Of a DNA stretch of 64,000 nucleotides, positions 1 through 9,619 are shown piece after piece; the stretch's first letter is position 1; every line of letters begins with the position of its first letter. Location: assembly GCA_003164295.1 (NCBI GenBank), contig PLTA01000039.1:112019-176018 (forward strand). The letters are read 5' to 3'. The notes beneath the pieces are model-generated. The model had not been told where the DNA came from. It ran no database searches and worked only from the letters and a program-made list of their open reading frames with translations. The DNA comes from Candidatus Bathyarchaeota archaeon. Lineage in GTDB: Archaea > Thermoproteota > Bathyarchaeia > Bathyarchaeales > Bathycorpusculaceae. The translations under genes and the position numbers were made by a program.

Positions 1-2264
1 GCGAATTCATCCTTCATCGTCATTGGGACATCAGCCATTGTTCTAACGAACAGATGTAGGTCATCTGGCATAACTCCCATGTATCGTTTGCTCAAGTCAA
101 CATAGTGGCTTAGTTTTATGCTGCGTCCTTTCCAGGTATCGTTTGGTCTGATGCAAAGTTTTGCGATTGCAACCATACATTCCTCTTTAGTTTCAGCTAC
201 ATTAAAGAGATGTTCTGGTGCTGGACCAACATTCACTTTATCGCCTGTACGTGCATCGTAAACCATCCAGTTTTCTGGGTCTTCTTTTCTGCCAAGAAGC
301 ATACGTCTGTATTTGCTGCCATGTGGACCGACCAGAACTGGTATACCTAAACGCCAGAAGCCTGCGCCGATTGCAGCTGCTTTCTGTGAATATGCACCCC
401 AAGCTAAACCGACCGCGCCAAGACGGTTGTGTATGTAATCTGCGATCTCTTCGTAGTTGCCTTTTAGTGGGCGTTTTGCGAAAATGTTTGCTACTTTGAT
501 TGCTGCTCCTGCGATGTGTGCGTTTGATACGCATGAACCTGTGTTGAGGACTCCTCCAGCTTCAAACCCGCCTGGGAATTCTTCATAGAGTGTTTGGCCG
601 TCGCTGTTGCGGTAGCTACCTGCGGACATTGCGGAGCAACCTGATAATGCTACGATGTATCTTCTGCTTGCAAATTCTCTCGCGATGTCATACACGTCTT
701 TGCCGCCTTTTGGATAGTTACTGCATCCTACGATTGCAACTATGCCTGGAATTTCTCCGAGGACAATTGGGCTACCGACGTTTCGTATTTCGACGTCTGA
801 GACTTGGCCTCTGCCTACGCGGCACAGGTTATTTTCTGCGTACATTGCTTTTTCGCCGGCTTTAATGGTGAGGCTGTGTATCATGATTTTCTGTGGGCAT
901 GCTTCTTCGCATCTTCCGCATCCAATGCAGGTTTCATAAAGGTCTTCAAGTAGGCTTAGGTCGCCTTTTGCAGCTGCGTTCATGGCTGCTGGAATTGCGA
1001 AGTCTTGTGGGCAGTTACGTTGGCAACTCTTGCATTGTGTGCAGCTCTTAGCAATTTGTGTAATTTCCTCAATGCTTGGGAGAACGTTCTTTCTCTTGCG
1101 TATTGGAGCAACTTTTTGAGCTACGCGGACAGCGACTTCGCCGACTTTTTCTGGGTCAAGAATCAATACACCTGCTACTTTGCCGCTTAAGAGGTCAGAG
1201 ACGATTTCGTCTGCCGGGTCGTTAGTGCGGTTCTTGAAGCCCATGCAGTTCTTTTCTGATGCCGCAATTACAGGAGCATTTACCTTTTGTGCTTCTTCAA
1301 AAACATCTGTTCTGATGCATTGCTCATCGAGGACAACTACATCTGCTAATCCTGCGCGAATAAATCTGAGCTCCCAGCTGATTGGACCGACAATTCTTGC
1401 TTGTTTATAATACCTTGTCATGTCGTGGGAAGTGCAGCATAATCCGACAATTTCGATTTTATCGTCAACTTTGTTATCTTTGGCATAGTCTATTATTCCG
1501 ACTGATGGGACAACGTTGTGCCCGATTGTCATAATGACCGGTTTAGTGCGGTCAACGCTACCTATGCCGAGTTTAACAAGAGGTGCTTCGGGGTCAGCTT
1601 TCGGATATCCTAAAGTTGAGATTTGTGCTATGTCGCCGACTTCCATGCCTACGTGGTCAACCATACCAACGTGCATGGCTTTGGATTCAAAATCTAAGTT
1701 GTTGCCTTCCTGACCTGTGTGTGCCACAGCAAGGATTTGGGTGATTTGTTCTTCAGTATAAGTTAAGACTTCATCAAGGTCACCGAGTGTTTCAGGCTTT
1801 ATACCGGTAACCAAGCGTGTGACTGGTGCTTCAACTTTTACATTTAAGCCGCCGACGTTTAAGGGGTATCTGCGTCCATATTTCTCGATTAAGTGATTGA
1901 GAAGATGTCGTGAGTGGGCTGTGTGGCAGGCTGCTCCAATTGCACAAGCTATCATCACAATACGAGAAGATTGGGTTGCGATGTCTATGCCGCATGCGCC
2001 ATGTTTTCCAGCTGTCAAGTCGCATTTGCCAAAAGTGCAAAGACAACAAGAGTCGCAGTCGGGCATGTAAAAAGGTTTGTACTTGGTGAGGAGCTTCATG
2101 TCCCAGTCTCTGAGGGATGTTATTGAGGGCATTGGCGTTGGACCCATTGGTTCTTCAGTGTAGTTATCGTTCATAACTTTGCCAATGGAGACTTCAAGAT
2201 TTTTTATTTGACCATTACTGGTCTTCATTTCGTCGATTTTAATTTGGACGTTTTTACTTGTCAA
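1..2264 (-). CDS. cdhA: Acetyl-CoA decarbonylase/synthase alpha subunit (CO dehydrogenase), 3' end off the window
   Basis: The nickel-iron CO dehydrogenase subunit of the archaeal ACDS complex interconverts CO2 and CO for the carbonyl branch of the Wood-Ljungdahl pathway, in the cytoplasm. About 754 codons are present and the frame is open to the window edge, so roughly the last 50 residues are missing. Visible are an N-terminal Cys group near residues 70-90 (CDSCCLCTFGKC), GLCCTSHD, two ferredoxin motifs near residues 406 and 443 (CTQCKSCQRNCP, CIGCGRCEEACP), and the C-cluster stretches GCSAMS, NTGSCVSNAH and GLAWGAYSQKA. The two ferredoxin motifs mark CdhA rather than bacterial CooS. The TTG start is chosen because GAGGT lies seven bases upstream; an in-frame ATG lies 12 codons in. 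The two CooC genes lie just upstream on the same strand. Confidence 0.95.
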   Translation of the reverse strand, partial: MTSKNVQIKIDEMKTSNGQIKNLEVSIGKVMNDNYTEEPMGPTPMPSITSLRDWDMKLLTKYKPFYMPDCDSCCLCTFGKCDLTAGKHGACGIDIATQSSRIVMIACAIGAACHTAHSRHLLNHLIEKYGRRYPLNVGGLNVKVEAPVTRLVTGIKPETLGDLDEVLTYTEEQITQILAVAHTGQEGNNLDFESKAMHVGMVDHVGMEVGDIAQISTLGYPKADPEAPLVKLGIGSVDRTKPVIMTIGHNVVPSVGIIDYAKDNKVDDKIEIVGLCCTSHDMTRYYKQARIVGPISWELRFIRAGLADVVVLDEQCIRTDVFEEAQKVNAPVIAASEKNCMGFKNRTNDPADEIVSDLLSGKVAGVLILDPEKVGEVAVRVAQKVAPIRKRKNVLPSIEEITQIAKSCTQCKSCQRNCPQDFAIPAAMNAAAKGDLSLLEDLYETCIGCGRCEEACPQKIMIHSLTIKAGEKAMYAENNLCRVGRGQVSDVEIRNVGSPIVLGEIPGIVAIVGCSNYPKGGKDVYDIAREFASRRYIVALSGCSAMSAGSYRNSDGQTLYEEFPGGFEAGGVLNTGSCVSNAHIAGAAIKVANIFAKRPLKGNYEEIADYIHNRLGAVGLAWGAYSQKAAAIGAGFWRLGIPVLVGPHGSKYRRMLLGRKEDPENWMVYDARTGDKVNVGPAPEHLFNVAETKEECMVAIAKLCIRPNDTWKGRSIKLSHYVDLSKRYMGVMPDDLHLFVRTMADVPMTMKDEF

Positions 2265-2308
2265 ATGTGAAACCTCTGTAAAGGTTTAGGTCTAGCCTGC
2301 ATTACTAT

Positions 2309-2317
2309 CTTTTTAAA
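2309..2317 (-). promoter_or_regulatory. TATA box of cdhA
   Basis: The minus strand reads TTTAAAAAG preceded by a purine-rich GGAAAGG, a BRE/TATA-like arrangement about 45 bases upstream of the TTG start. It implies that cdhA has its own promoter with a short leader, in addition to any read-through from the cooC genes. Confidence 0.5.
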
Positions 2318-2419
2318 CCTTTCCAGATTTTTGACACAAAAATCACGGTCAAATGTTAAAATGGAAGGTTTCAAGAAAATTATGTAAAAAAAGCGTGAGA
2401 CTGTGTAAAGAAAAAGGAG

Positions 2420-3184
2420 CTATAAATAGTCCAAAGTTTTTAGAATGTTCTTCACTGAAAGATATGCTTTATTATTATTTGGCAATTCAAGTAAGGATTT
2501 TCCGTTCAGGACATATTCATCAAGCTGCTCATCAGCCTCAATTTTACCAAGGTACTTAAATTTTAAGTCAGCTTCAGCTTGCTTACCTAATTCCGCTGGA
2601 AAACGGTAGCCACCGACCAAATAGAAATTTTCAAATTTCATATCAACTTCGTTAGCAATTTTAACAGCTCGTCTAACATGATCCTGAGATTTTTTTGAGT
2701 GGTCAAGAATATCAAATATGTCGTTAACATTTGAGGTAATACGTCTGTTGAGATTTTCCAATCCAGCCGGTGAATCTACGAGGATGAACTTGTAATTTTT
2801 AGTTAACGATTCTAAAGCACCTTTTAGGGCAGAGTTGGGCATGCAATAACAACCTTCAACCCATTTGGTCCCAACAGAGAGAAAATCGAAATTTTTGCTT
2901 TCATATAGACCTTTTTCCCAAATGCGGCTTTCAATTCTCTGAGTTGGTGGAACTCCGACTGTAGTGCCTCCCTGCTCGATGAATGTGCTCACGAGAAGAT
3001 CAGCTATGGTTGATTTTCCAGCTTCTTTCAGGTCTATTCCTAGCATTTCTGCAAGGTTTTGATCTGGGTCAGCATCAACCAAAAGTAAAGGTGATTGTCC
3101 GGCTTCAATGAAACTTTTTGCCATTAAAGCGGTGAAACTGGATTTTCCTGTTCCACCACGACCAACTGTAACAAGAGTTTTCAT
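2420..3184 (-). CDS. CooC-type P-loop ATPase, divergent paralogue
   Basis: A 254-residue SIMIBI/MinD-type ATPase predicted to help nickel insertion into CO dehydrogenase. The P-loop reads GRGGTGKSS, so the signature lysine of the deviant Walker A motif (GKGGVGKT) is replaced by arginine. VDADPDQNL is the Walker A-prime region, GCYCMPN holds the CXC pair that binds metal at the CooC dimer interface, and VDSPAG is Walker B. The gene follows the other cooC by about 20 bases, so they form one operon, and cdhA comes next on the same strand. The pairing of a canonical and a variant CooC suggests a heterodimer or two steps of nickel-site assembly. That division is inference. Confidence 0.85.
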   Translation of the reverse strand: MKTLVTVGRGGTGKSSFTALMAKSFIEAGQSPLLLVDADPDQNLAEMLGIDLKEAGKSTIADLLVSTFIEQGGTTVGVPPTQRIESRIWEKGLYESKNFDFLSVGTKWVEGCYCMPNSALKGALESLTKNYKFILVDSPAGLENLNRRITSNVNDIFDILDHSKKSQDHVRRAVKIANEVDMKFENFYLVGGYRFPAELGKQAEADLKFKYLGKIEADEQLDEYVLNGKSLLELPNNNKAYLSVKNILKTLDYL

Positions 3185-3203
3185 CTAATAAAACCTCAAA
3201 GTA

Positions 3204-3983
3204 TTATGCTGTTTTCTTTAGCAAAAGCTCACATATATTATCTATGGTTTTAACGGCGGGCATTTCCTTGTTTTTAAGCGGAGTTTCACCTAGCATATCT
3301 GCTTCGATTACTTTCTGGTCGTAAGGTACAAAAGAAAGCAGAGAAAGCCCATTTTTGTCTGCGAAACTTTGAATTGCCTCTTTTTGAGTGTCATTCATCA
3401 CTCTGTTTCCGATAAGGTAAAGCTGTTTCATTCCAGCTTTTGATGCAAGATCATGAATGTGTTTGGCGATTTCAAGTGATTTCAAATTAGAATCTGCGAT
3501 GATAAGTAATGCATCGACTTGTCTTGCAGTTCCTCTTCCGATATGTTCTACGCCCGCCTCCAAATCCATAACAACCGCTTCATTGCGCTCAACCACAAGG
3601 TATCTTAGTAATGCTCGGATGACAGCGTTTGGGGCACACATGCAGCCTGCCTCCATAGCCTGCACGGTTCCCATAACAATCAAGTTTACTCCCATCGGAG
3701 TAGCTATCGAGTAGTCTTTAACGATATCGTCAACTGTAAAATTTAAATTAAAAACACTATTGAAACCGGTGCTTGTTTTAGATTCTACTAGAGGCTTATT
3801 CTCTGTAATTGGCACTATTTTACGGGTTTCTTCAGCAGACAAACCCAAAGTTAAACCTAAATTTGGTGAGGAATCTGCATCAATCGCTATGGTTTTTAAA
3901 CCGCGTTCAGCAAAACCTTTGGCTAAGCCACCTGCAATTAGGGTTTTGCCAACTCCGCCTTTACCAGCAACAGCAACTTTCAT
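3204..3983 (-). CDS. cooC: CO dehydrogenase maturation ATPase CooC
   Basis: A nickel-inserting ATPase of the MinD/CooC family. It has the deviant Walker A motif AGKGGVGKT at the N-terminus, IDADSSPN as Walker A-prime, the nickel-binding CXC in GCMCAPN near residue 117, and VMDLEAGVEHIGRG as the Walker B/switch region typical of CooC. The ATG at 3983 is preferred over a GTG three codons upstream because it opens directly on the beta-strand leading into the P-loop. It is first in an operon with the variant CooC and next to cdhA, which supports the maturation role. The first nine codons of this gene are duplicated at 28599-28625. Confidence 0.9.
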   Translation of the reverse strand: MKVAVAGKGGVGKTLIAGGLAKGFAERGLKTIAIDADSSPNLGLTLGLSAEETRKIVPITENKPLVESKTSTGFNSVFNLNFTVDDIVKDYSIATPMGVNLIVMGTVQAMEAGCMCAPNAVIRALLRYLVVERNEAVVMDLEAGVEHIGRGTARQVDALLIIADSNLKSLEIAKHIHDLASKAGMKQLYLIGNRVMNDTQKEAIQSFADKNGLSLLSFVPYDQKVIEADMLGETPLKNKEMPAVKTIDNICELLLKKTA

Positions 3984-4033
3984 AATAACCACAAACTAAC
4001 AAAACATGAGTTTGCCAAATTAATTTACGTTTC

Positions 4034-4044
4034 CTTATATTTTC
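4034..4044 (-). promoter_or_regulatory. TATA box of the cooC operon
   Basis: On the minus strand AAAATATAAGG lies about 50 bases upstream of the cooC ATG, a good archaeal TATA element. The duplicated copy near 28678 keeps the flanking bases but has lost the TATA, so copy B is unlikely to drive minus-strand transcription. Confidence 0.5.
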
Positions 4045-4090
4045 GTTGAAAAATGCGGTTGTGTGAGTGGACTGTGACGTACATGATGTT

Positions 4091-4502
4091 ATGTTCTAAG
4101 AAAACAGATTTAGCCTGAAGGTTGACGAATTGAACGATAGAAAAAAAGCTTCCATAGTTGTTTTTATTATGGCGACTTTATTGTGTGCTGTAATGTTAAC
4201 CAGGCTACATTTGTGATGCTCTTTATCAACCAAATATGGGTCACTACCATGAGGAAAGTTTGTACTTAGATAATTGCCACATCGTTGAAAACGCTGGATA
4301 CTTAAACGCATCCCTGAACATAATTGGTACCCCCGACATAACCTCAACAATCAACGAATTAAAAATTAGCAATTTCACGCTAATGGAACTTCCAGGCGTA
4401 ACCATTTACCTAAACGGAACAACAGTGAACTGTGCATCATCTCCGTTCTACATCCTTGAAAAGGGCGACACAGGCATAGTCCCATGGTTTTTTCGTGCAT
4501 AA
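4091..4502 (+). pseudogene. Small secreted or membrane protein gene, copy A, broken
   Basis: Compared with copy B at 28729-29254, this gene has a TAA at its third codon, a frame change after the single membrane segment (ASIVVFIMATLLCAVML) and a one-base deletion near 4490 that ends the reading at FFRA. The longest open piece, 4236-4502, encodes 88 residues beginning MGHYHEES and rich in Asn/Thr, as in an extracellular domain. No known family was recognised. Three lesions against one in copy B make this the more degraded copy. Confidence 0.7.
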
Positions 4503-4555
4503 ACAGCCTTTTATCTCGAGCGCATGATGTGGAGTATGTTAGTATGCAGGTTCAA

Positions 4556-6976
4556 TCAGTCAAATGGTTTGTGTAAAATGCGGGTTTTTATCTGATCATT
4601 AAGCAATAACCCAAAAACAAAGAACCATGCCAATGCTAAAGCCACGTACATGGGCGGTATAGGTGCTAATCCAGGTACTCCCGTAATTGAGATAATCGAT
4701 GAAACCAGAATGTCTGCGATTATTGCAATTAGAAGCGGTCGGCTTGGTTTTGACTCCCAGAAATTGCCCCTTTCTCGCACAACAAAGATAGTGAATAATC
4801 CGCCGAATAATAACATGTCAAACGAGAAAGTATTTAATGCTGCAGTATTTGATAGCCCAAAGTAATTAAGTCCCAAGAAAAGAAGCCCCAGAGATTCGAG
4901 AACACTTGCAACCCCTAGTATTGTAGCGCCCTTAACAAGGGGCGTAATATTCCATGTTTCAGGTTTTTCGGATGGTCGTACATTATCCGTCGAAAGAGAA
5001 ATGGTGACAAAGTCCACCAAGAAAAGCAGTAAAACTACTTGGAAAGCGCTTACAACGAACAAGCCAGTAAGTATGAATGCAACGATAACAAACAGGACTA
5101 CTTGGAAAGTTTTTACTATCTTATTAAAAATCCAAGTTAATATCCGCTGATAAATCATTCTGCCTGTTACAACTAAATTTACAACGTTGGATAAACCTTC
5201 TTCAGTTAAAACAACACTAGCTGAACCTTTTGCCACATCCGTAGCGTTGCTTACGGCAATTCCAACCTCCGCCTGCTTTAATGCGGAGGCGTCGTTTATT
5301 CCGTCGCCAGTCATTCCAACAACATGCTTTTCTGCCTGCAAACCTTTGACAATACGATACTTGCCCTCCGGATAAATTTCAGCAAAGCCATCGCTTTTAT
5401 CAACAATCTCTGCTGCAACCATACCGTCTTGGCTTCTGGTGCTCTCAACGTCCGCCATACGCAAAACCTTATCGCCTAAACCCACTTCTTGCGCTATTTG
5501 CTTCGCAATAGGTAATGAATCGCCAGTCAGCATTTTAACCGAAATTCCCAGAGATCGTAGCTTAGCAATCAGTTTCGCAGAGTCCTTCCGTGGTTTATCA
5601 TAAAGCCCAACTAAACCAACTATCTCCGTTGCAAGCGCTTCTTTGCCAATAGCCACAGCCATAACCCTGTAGCCTTTATTTGCCAAAACACCCATTTTCT
5701 GCTCAATGGTTACTTTTTCATCTTCTTTGGTGCCGCAAGCTTGCATTACTGCCGACACTGCACCTTTGATAACCCTAAAGGTCTCACCTTTCTTCTCAAC
5801 AATCGCTTCCGTTTTGCGCGTGGAAGGATCAAATGGGATGAATTTCTTCTGCTTGTACTCGTCTAACTTGATTTTCTTATCCTCAAGGGCAGTAAAGAAT
5901 GCTAGATCAATTGGGTCCTGATTCGCTTTTTGGGAAGCTAAAGCGCCAAATATGAGGGCTTCATCTTTCGTGTATTTATTCAGCTCAGCGATGTCGGCTA
6001 TTGATAGTTTGTTTTCTGTGATTGTTCCGGTTTTGTCAGCGCACAACACATCCATGAGCGCAGCATCTTCAGACGCACTAAGCCTAGTAACCAATACTCC
6101 CTTTCTTGCAAGTTCAAAGGAACCTAACGCCATGGTAATCGTAAACATGGTTGGCAAAGCTACTGGAATTGCAGACACAAGCAAAACCAGAGCCAGGGAC
6201 ACTACATCTAAGAGGTTTACTCCTCGAACCCAAGAAACTACAGCGGTAACAACAAGCAAGGAAACAACTAAGAAAAGAAGCCACTTCATGAGGCTAGAAA
6301 TAACCTCTTCCATGTGCAACTTGGGTTTGGCCAACTGAACCAGCTGAATAGTTTTACCAAAATACGTGTGGACGCCAGTAGCTGTGATAACGCCTGTAAG
6401 CTCACCCTGCCTAACAAGCGACCCAGAGTAAACAATGTCGCCAGTCTTTTTGTCGATAGGAAGGGATTCGCCGGTTATGGCTGACTGATCAACTGTGGCT
6501 TCAGCATCAAGTATTTTGAAATCTGCAGGGACAAAGTCACCTAATCTAACCCTGATGACATCGCCAGGTACAACTTCAGCTGCATTTAATGTCTGCCATA
6601 TACCGTCCCGCAAAATGCGCGCCTTTAGTTGCAGTTTCTGCTTGAGGGCTCCAACGGCTCGTGTAGCTTGCCATTCTTGGATGAACCCTAAAATTGCGTT
6701 TACAAGCAACAGGGCCGTTATTATGTAAAGATCCAAGTATTTGCCTAAAACAAAAGACAGCACTATGGCAACTTCAAGCATCCAAGCAGTTAAGCCCCAG
6801 AACTTCTTTGCAAAAGCCAAAACAGGGTTTGGCTGTTTTTCCGCTACTTCATTGCGTCCATAACGCCTTTGCTTTTCCTTAACCTGATCAGACCTCAAGC
6901 CTTTTGCAACATCAACGTTTAAAGCATCGTCTACATTTTTCTCTGAACTATCAGAGTCTGACGCTGTAACAGGCAA
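4556..6976 (-). CDS. Plasma-membrane-type proton-translocating P-type ATPase
   Basis: An 806-residue P-type ATPase of the IIIA (H+-efflux) class, close in length to archaeal and fungal or plant proton pumps. It has the TGES actuator loop near residue 166, DKTGT with the phosphorylated Asp near 313, the nucleotide-binding region, and TGDGINDA near 553. The M4 motif reads IPVALPT. The likely M6 segment LVDFVTISLSTDN carries an Asp in the position used for proton transport in this class. About ten membrane helices are visible. It pumps protons outward at ATP cost, or could build the gradient when substrate-level ATP is available. The start is a TTG, chosen as the first start in frame. Its gene runs toward copy A of the duplicated block. 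Confidence 0.9.
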   Translation of the reverse strand: MPVTASDSDSSEKNVDDALNVDVAKGLRSDQVKEKQRRYGRNEVAEKQPNPVLAFAKKFWGLTAWMLEVAIVLSFVLGKYLDLYIITALLLVNAILGFIQEWQATRAVGALKQKLQLKARILRDGIWQTLNAAEVVPGDVIRVRLGDFVPADFKILDAEATVDQSAITGESLPIDKKTGDIVYSGSLVRQGELTGVITATGVHTYFGKTIQLVQLAKPKLHMEEVISSLMKWLLFLVVSLLVVTAVVSWVRGVNLLDVVSLALVLLVSAIPVALPTMFTITMALGSFELARKGVLVTRLSASEDAALMDVLCADKTGTITENKLSIADIAELNKYTKDEALIFGALASQKANQDPIDLAFFTALEDKKIKLDEYKQKKFIPFDPSTRKTEAIVEKKGETFRVIKGAVSAVMQACGTKEDEKVTIEQKMGVLANKGYRVMAVAIGKEALATEIVGLVGLYDKPRKDSAKLIAKLRSLGISVKMLTGDSLPIAKQIAQEVGLGDKVLRMADVESTRSQDGMVAAEIVDKSDGFAEIYPEGKYRIVKGLQAEKHVVGMTGDGINDASALKQAEVGIAVSNATDVAKGSASVVLTEEGLSNVVNLVVTGRMIYQRILTWIFNKIVKTFQVVLFVIVAFILTGLFVVSAFQVVLLLFLVDFVTISLSTDNVRPSEKPETWNITPLVKGATILGVASVLESLGLLFLGLNYFGLSNTAALNTFSFDMLLFGGLFTIFVVRERGNFWESKPSRPLLIAIIADILVSSIISITGVPGLAPIPPMYVALALAWFFVFGLLLNDQIKTRILHKPFD

Positions 6977-6999
6977 TTTTCAATCTGACCAGTCAATTC

Positions 7000-7581
7000 T
7001 TAGATACACGTTGGCTTACATATTAGCTCATAATGGTAGGGGCCTGCATCTGTCTGCTTTATAACACTAAAGCCGTTCTCTAAAAGAACTTGTTTAGCCT
7101 CATCTTCAGAGAGACGTTCTTTTAATGGCGGTCCATGTTCTGTTTTTATCTTCTTCCAGTCAACATCAATAATATATGCCGTTGGTTTAGATATACGCCT
7201 AACCTCTTGAAAGAAAGCCTGCCTATCTTCGACTTCATGAAGAACATTGGCAAAGAGGACAATATCAACAGAACCTTTAGGAATCCCCGTGTGAGAGACA
7301 TCACTATTTATGATTTCGATAATTCTGGAGTCGACACCTGACATGGCTATGTTTTCTTTCAAGGCATTCAACATGGAAACGTTCGTGTCAACGGCATATA
7401 CGAGACCTTTTTCGCCGGTTGCCTTAGCCATTGGTATTGTGAAAAAACCAGGTCCAGAGCCCAGATCAGCCATCGTCATTCCCTTGACAACTCCGACATT
7501 TTTTAAGATCGTTTCTGGATTGTGCCATTGTTTCCTCTCTTCTGACATAAAAAATTTGACCCGGTCGCCATAGTCTTCCAT
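7000..7581 (-). CDS. Class I SAM-dependent methyltransferase
   Basis: A 193-residue Rossmann methyltransferase of the UbiE/arsenite-methyltransferase-like type. Motif I reads ADLGSGPGFFT, followed by YAVDTN as motif II and FANVLHEVEDR as motif IV/post-motif. Two internal Cys residues are not arranged as in arsenite methyltransferase, so the substrate is open. The ATG is preceded by GAGGA with seven bases between, which settles the start. It lies 23 bases upstream of the ATPase on the same strand and may be co-transcribed with it. Confidence 0.8.
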   Translation of the reverse strand: MEDYGDRVKFFMSEERKQWHNPETILKNVGVVKGMTMADLGSGPGFFTIPMAKATGEKGLVYAVDTNVSMLNALKENIAMSGVDSRIIEIINSDVSHTGIPKGSVDIVLFANVLHEVEDRQAFFQEVRRISKPTAYIIDVDWKKIKTEHGPPLKERLSEDEAKQVLLENGFSVIKQTDAGPYHYELICKPTCI

Positions 7582-7678
7582 TTATATTCCTCAATTATTA
7601 CCTGTTGAATACGGTTCCCCCACACCATACACAAATAAAAGCCTTGAGTCCAAGCTCTTTGGGACTAAGTCATAGCTT

Positions 7679-9193
7679 TTAGCTAACTATGGGTTGGTTT
7701 GAATTGATCATTTTCTGAATTTCCTCTTGTGCCTTTGTGCTGTAATATTCGCCAAAGGTGACCTTTGATCCGCTGTTTAGATATGCTTCAACTAAGTTAG
7801 CTAAAGCAAGTTTAACTTGTTCGGCGTTGACTCCGCGTTGAATTAGCTTCCCTAAGGTAGGTGAGGTTTTAGGAGGGTCTCTGAAGTAAATATTGTAAGC
7901 CGGAATGTTTCTTCCTTCAATATTCAATGCGGTACCCTGCAACCCCACATCAGCAATAAGGTGCCTAGCACAGCCATTAGGGCAACCGCTAAAGCTGATT
8001 TGCAACTTTACCTTTTTGAGGTTGTCTCCAAAGTGTTTCTCAAGGTAATCCATGCTTTCCTTTGCCCGGTTCTTGGGATGGTCAATTGTTTTACCACAAA
8101 AGTTGCCTGCACAAGCAATCGTGGTCCATCTCAGATATGGGCTTTCTAATTGATACCCGATCTCTTTGAGAGCCTTTGTTGTTTCATCTACTGAATCGTC
8201 TGGGATACCGGCAAGAATTATGTTTTGGTAGGGAGTTAGACGCATGTCTCCATTTCCCAATTTCTCAGAGAGATTGGCGATTCTTTCCATTTTTTCGTTA
8301 TCTAAGAGGCCACTAGAAACTGGTATGTTAATGAATGAGTAACCTTTCAGTTTTTGCGGTTGAGCACCTACGTGCTCAGCTTTGAAATACTCTAACTGAG
8401 CGGCGTTATAAGGTTGAAGTGTTTTAGCCATTTTTTCTTCGATGGTTTTTCTGAGCTTTTCCACGCCCCATGCCTCAACTAGCCATCGAAAACGAGCCTT
8501 TGCCTTAATTTCTCTGCTTCCAAAATCCCTAAACACCTCAACAGCACACCTTGCAACGTCAAGTATTTCCTCCTGCTGCACTATCACGTCTAGAGGTTTA
8601 GCAAGTTGAGGAACAGCGGCAATAGTTCCCCCAGCATAAACTACAAAACCTATGCGCCCTGATGTCTGCTTAACCGCTACAAATGATAAGTCTTGCATTT
8701 CATGGTTGCCGCAGTTTAGTGTGCATGAAGAGATTGAGATTTTGAATTTTCTTGGTAAGTCAAGAAAATCTTTGTTGCCGTTGAAGAAGCTATCAAGCTG
8801 TTTTACTATTGGCCCGGGATCAACCAACTCATCTTTGTCTATTCCTGCGGCTGGGCAGCTTAATATAGCCCGTACGTCACCACCATGAGCTGTTGGAATT
8901 CCCTGCCCACCATGATCCGTAGAAAACCCTATCTTTTCAAGCCTTGAGAAAATGTTTAGTGCATTTTGGGAATCTATCCAGTGTAACTGGATATTCTGTC
9001 GATCGGTGATTTCAGCATATCCTCTACCGTATTCTTGAGATAGACTTGCGATTTCTCTAAACTGGTCAGCAGTTAGGCGACCATTTGGAATCTTTATTCG
9101 CAAAAAATGTTCGGATCCTTCGCACTTATCCTTACCCAGAACATACCGATTACACATGGCTTCAATTTCTTTAGTTGGCAATATTTCGGTCAT
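7679..9193 (-). CDS. Siroheme-dependent sulfite/nitrite reductase
   Basis: A 504-residue member of the NirA/CysI fold with two tandem ferredoxin-like half-domains (each with GRLTADQ or GDMRLTPYQNI) and siroheme/4Fe-4S ligands in the second half. The ligand set is ACAGNFCGK followed by SGCPNGCARH. The second pair has the usual C-x3-C spacing; the first reads C-x4-C, one residue shorter than the common C-x5-C. It reduces sulfite to sulfide or nitrite to ammonia with ferredoxin-type electrons. Thioredoxin, ferredoxin and flavodoxin genes downstream favour sulfur chemistry, but the substrate cannot be decided from sequence. An AGAGG nine bases before the ATG supports the start, and a TATA-like TATATTACT lies upstream. 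Confidence 0.85.
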   Translation of the reverse strand: MTEILPTKEIEAMCNRYVLGKDKCEGSEHFLRIKIPNGRLTADQFREIASLSQEYGRGYAEITDRQNIQLHWIDSQNALNIFSRLEKIGFSTDHGGQGIPTAHGGDVRAILSCPAAGIDKDELVDPGPIVKQLDSFFNGNKDFLDLPRKFKISISSCTLNCGNHEMQDLSFVAVKQTSGRIGFVVYAGGTIAAVPQLAKPLDVIVQQEEILDVARCAVEVFRDFGSREIKAKARFRWLVEAWGVEKLRKTIEEKMAKTLQPYNAAQLEYFKAEHVGAQPQKLKGYSFINIPVSSGLLDNEKMERIANLSEKLGNGDMRLTPYQNIILAGIPDDSVDETTKALKEIGYQLESPYLRWTTIACAGNFCGKTIDHPKNRAKESMDYLEKHFGDNLKKVKLQISFSGCPNGCARHLIADVGLQGTALNIEGRNIPAYNIYFRDPPKTSPTLGKLIQRGVNAEQVKLALANLVEAYLNSGSKVTFGEYYSTKAQEEIQKMINSNQPIVS

Positions 9194-9619
9194 AAACTTT
9201 GGCCTCTTTGGGCGGATCTAAAATTTAGTTTATCATGATGATAGTAATATAGCACATCCCTAAGATTGAAAGGTTTTTCTCGTGGAAAAGTGGAAAACTG
9301 GCTTAATAGCGTTTTAATCGTTTTCTTCGTTTAGCGTGTGTATCAATAGCTAAACCGAAAATTTCAGGCTGCCAAGCTATCGGTCAGCAACTTCTGAAGG
9401 CTTTGTATATGTCTGCGGCATATTGCTCAGCACCGCTTCAATGAATCAATGACCGAGTTTCCCCGCAACCCGCCATGCTTCCGTGAAGCAGATAGCGTCT
9501 TTCAAAAACTATCAGTAAATGGTTTACTCACTCGAAAAAGACACTACATATTAATGCCAGTTTACGCAAGAAATAATTGTCTTAGGCAGTGTTAGTTAGG
9601 AGGTGATTTTGCTTGTTAT
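9194..9619. other. Gap with upstream signals and a weak coding remnant
   Basis: The left part holds the sulfite reductase promoter on the minus strand (GCTATATTACTATC near 9250). From about 9449 to 9592 a plus-strand frame beginning MTEFPRNPPCF can be read for about 47 codons and looks like a degraded helix-turn-helix fragment. It has no good ribosome-binding site, so it is not called a gene. Nothing else was recognised. Confidence 0.4.

Larger units (their letters stand above)
3958..4553. repeat. Duplicated 0.6 kb block, copy A
   Basis: This block matches 28599-29198 in the same orientation. Similarity is roughly 90 percent by eye over the 3' two thirds and lower upstream. It contains the first nine codons of cooC, the intergenic promoter region and a small membrane-protein gene. 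Identity stops three bases before the stop codon of the P-type ATPase gene. Because this copy is joined to an intact cooC, it is the likely source position. Confidence 0.85.

Noticed and set aside
5952..6338. 128-residue plus-strand frame opposite the P-type ATPase
   Set aside because: It is a shadow of the highly conserved ATPase gene and has no start signals.
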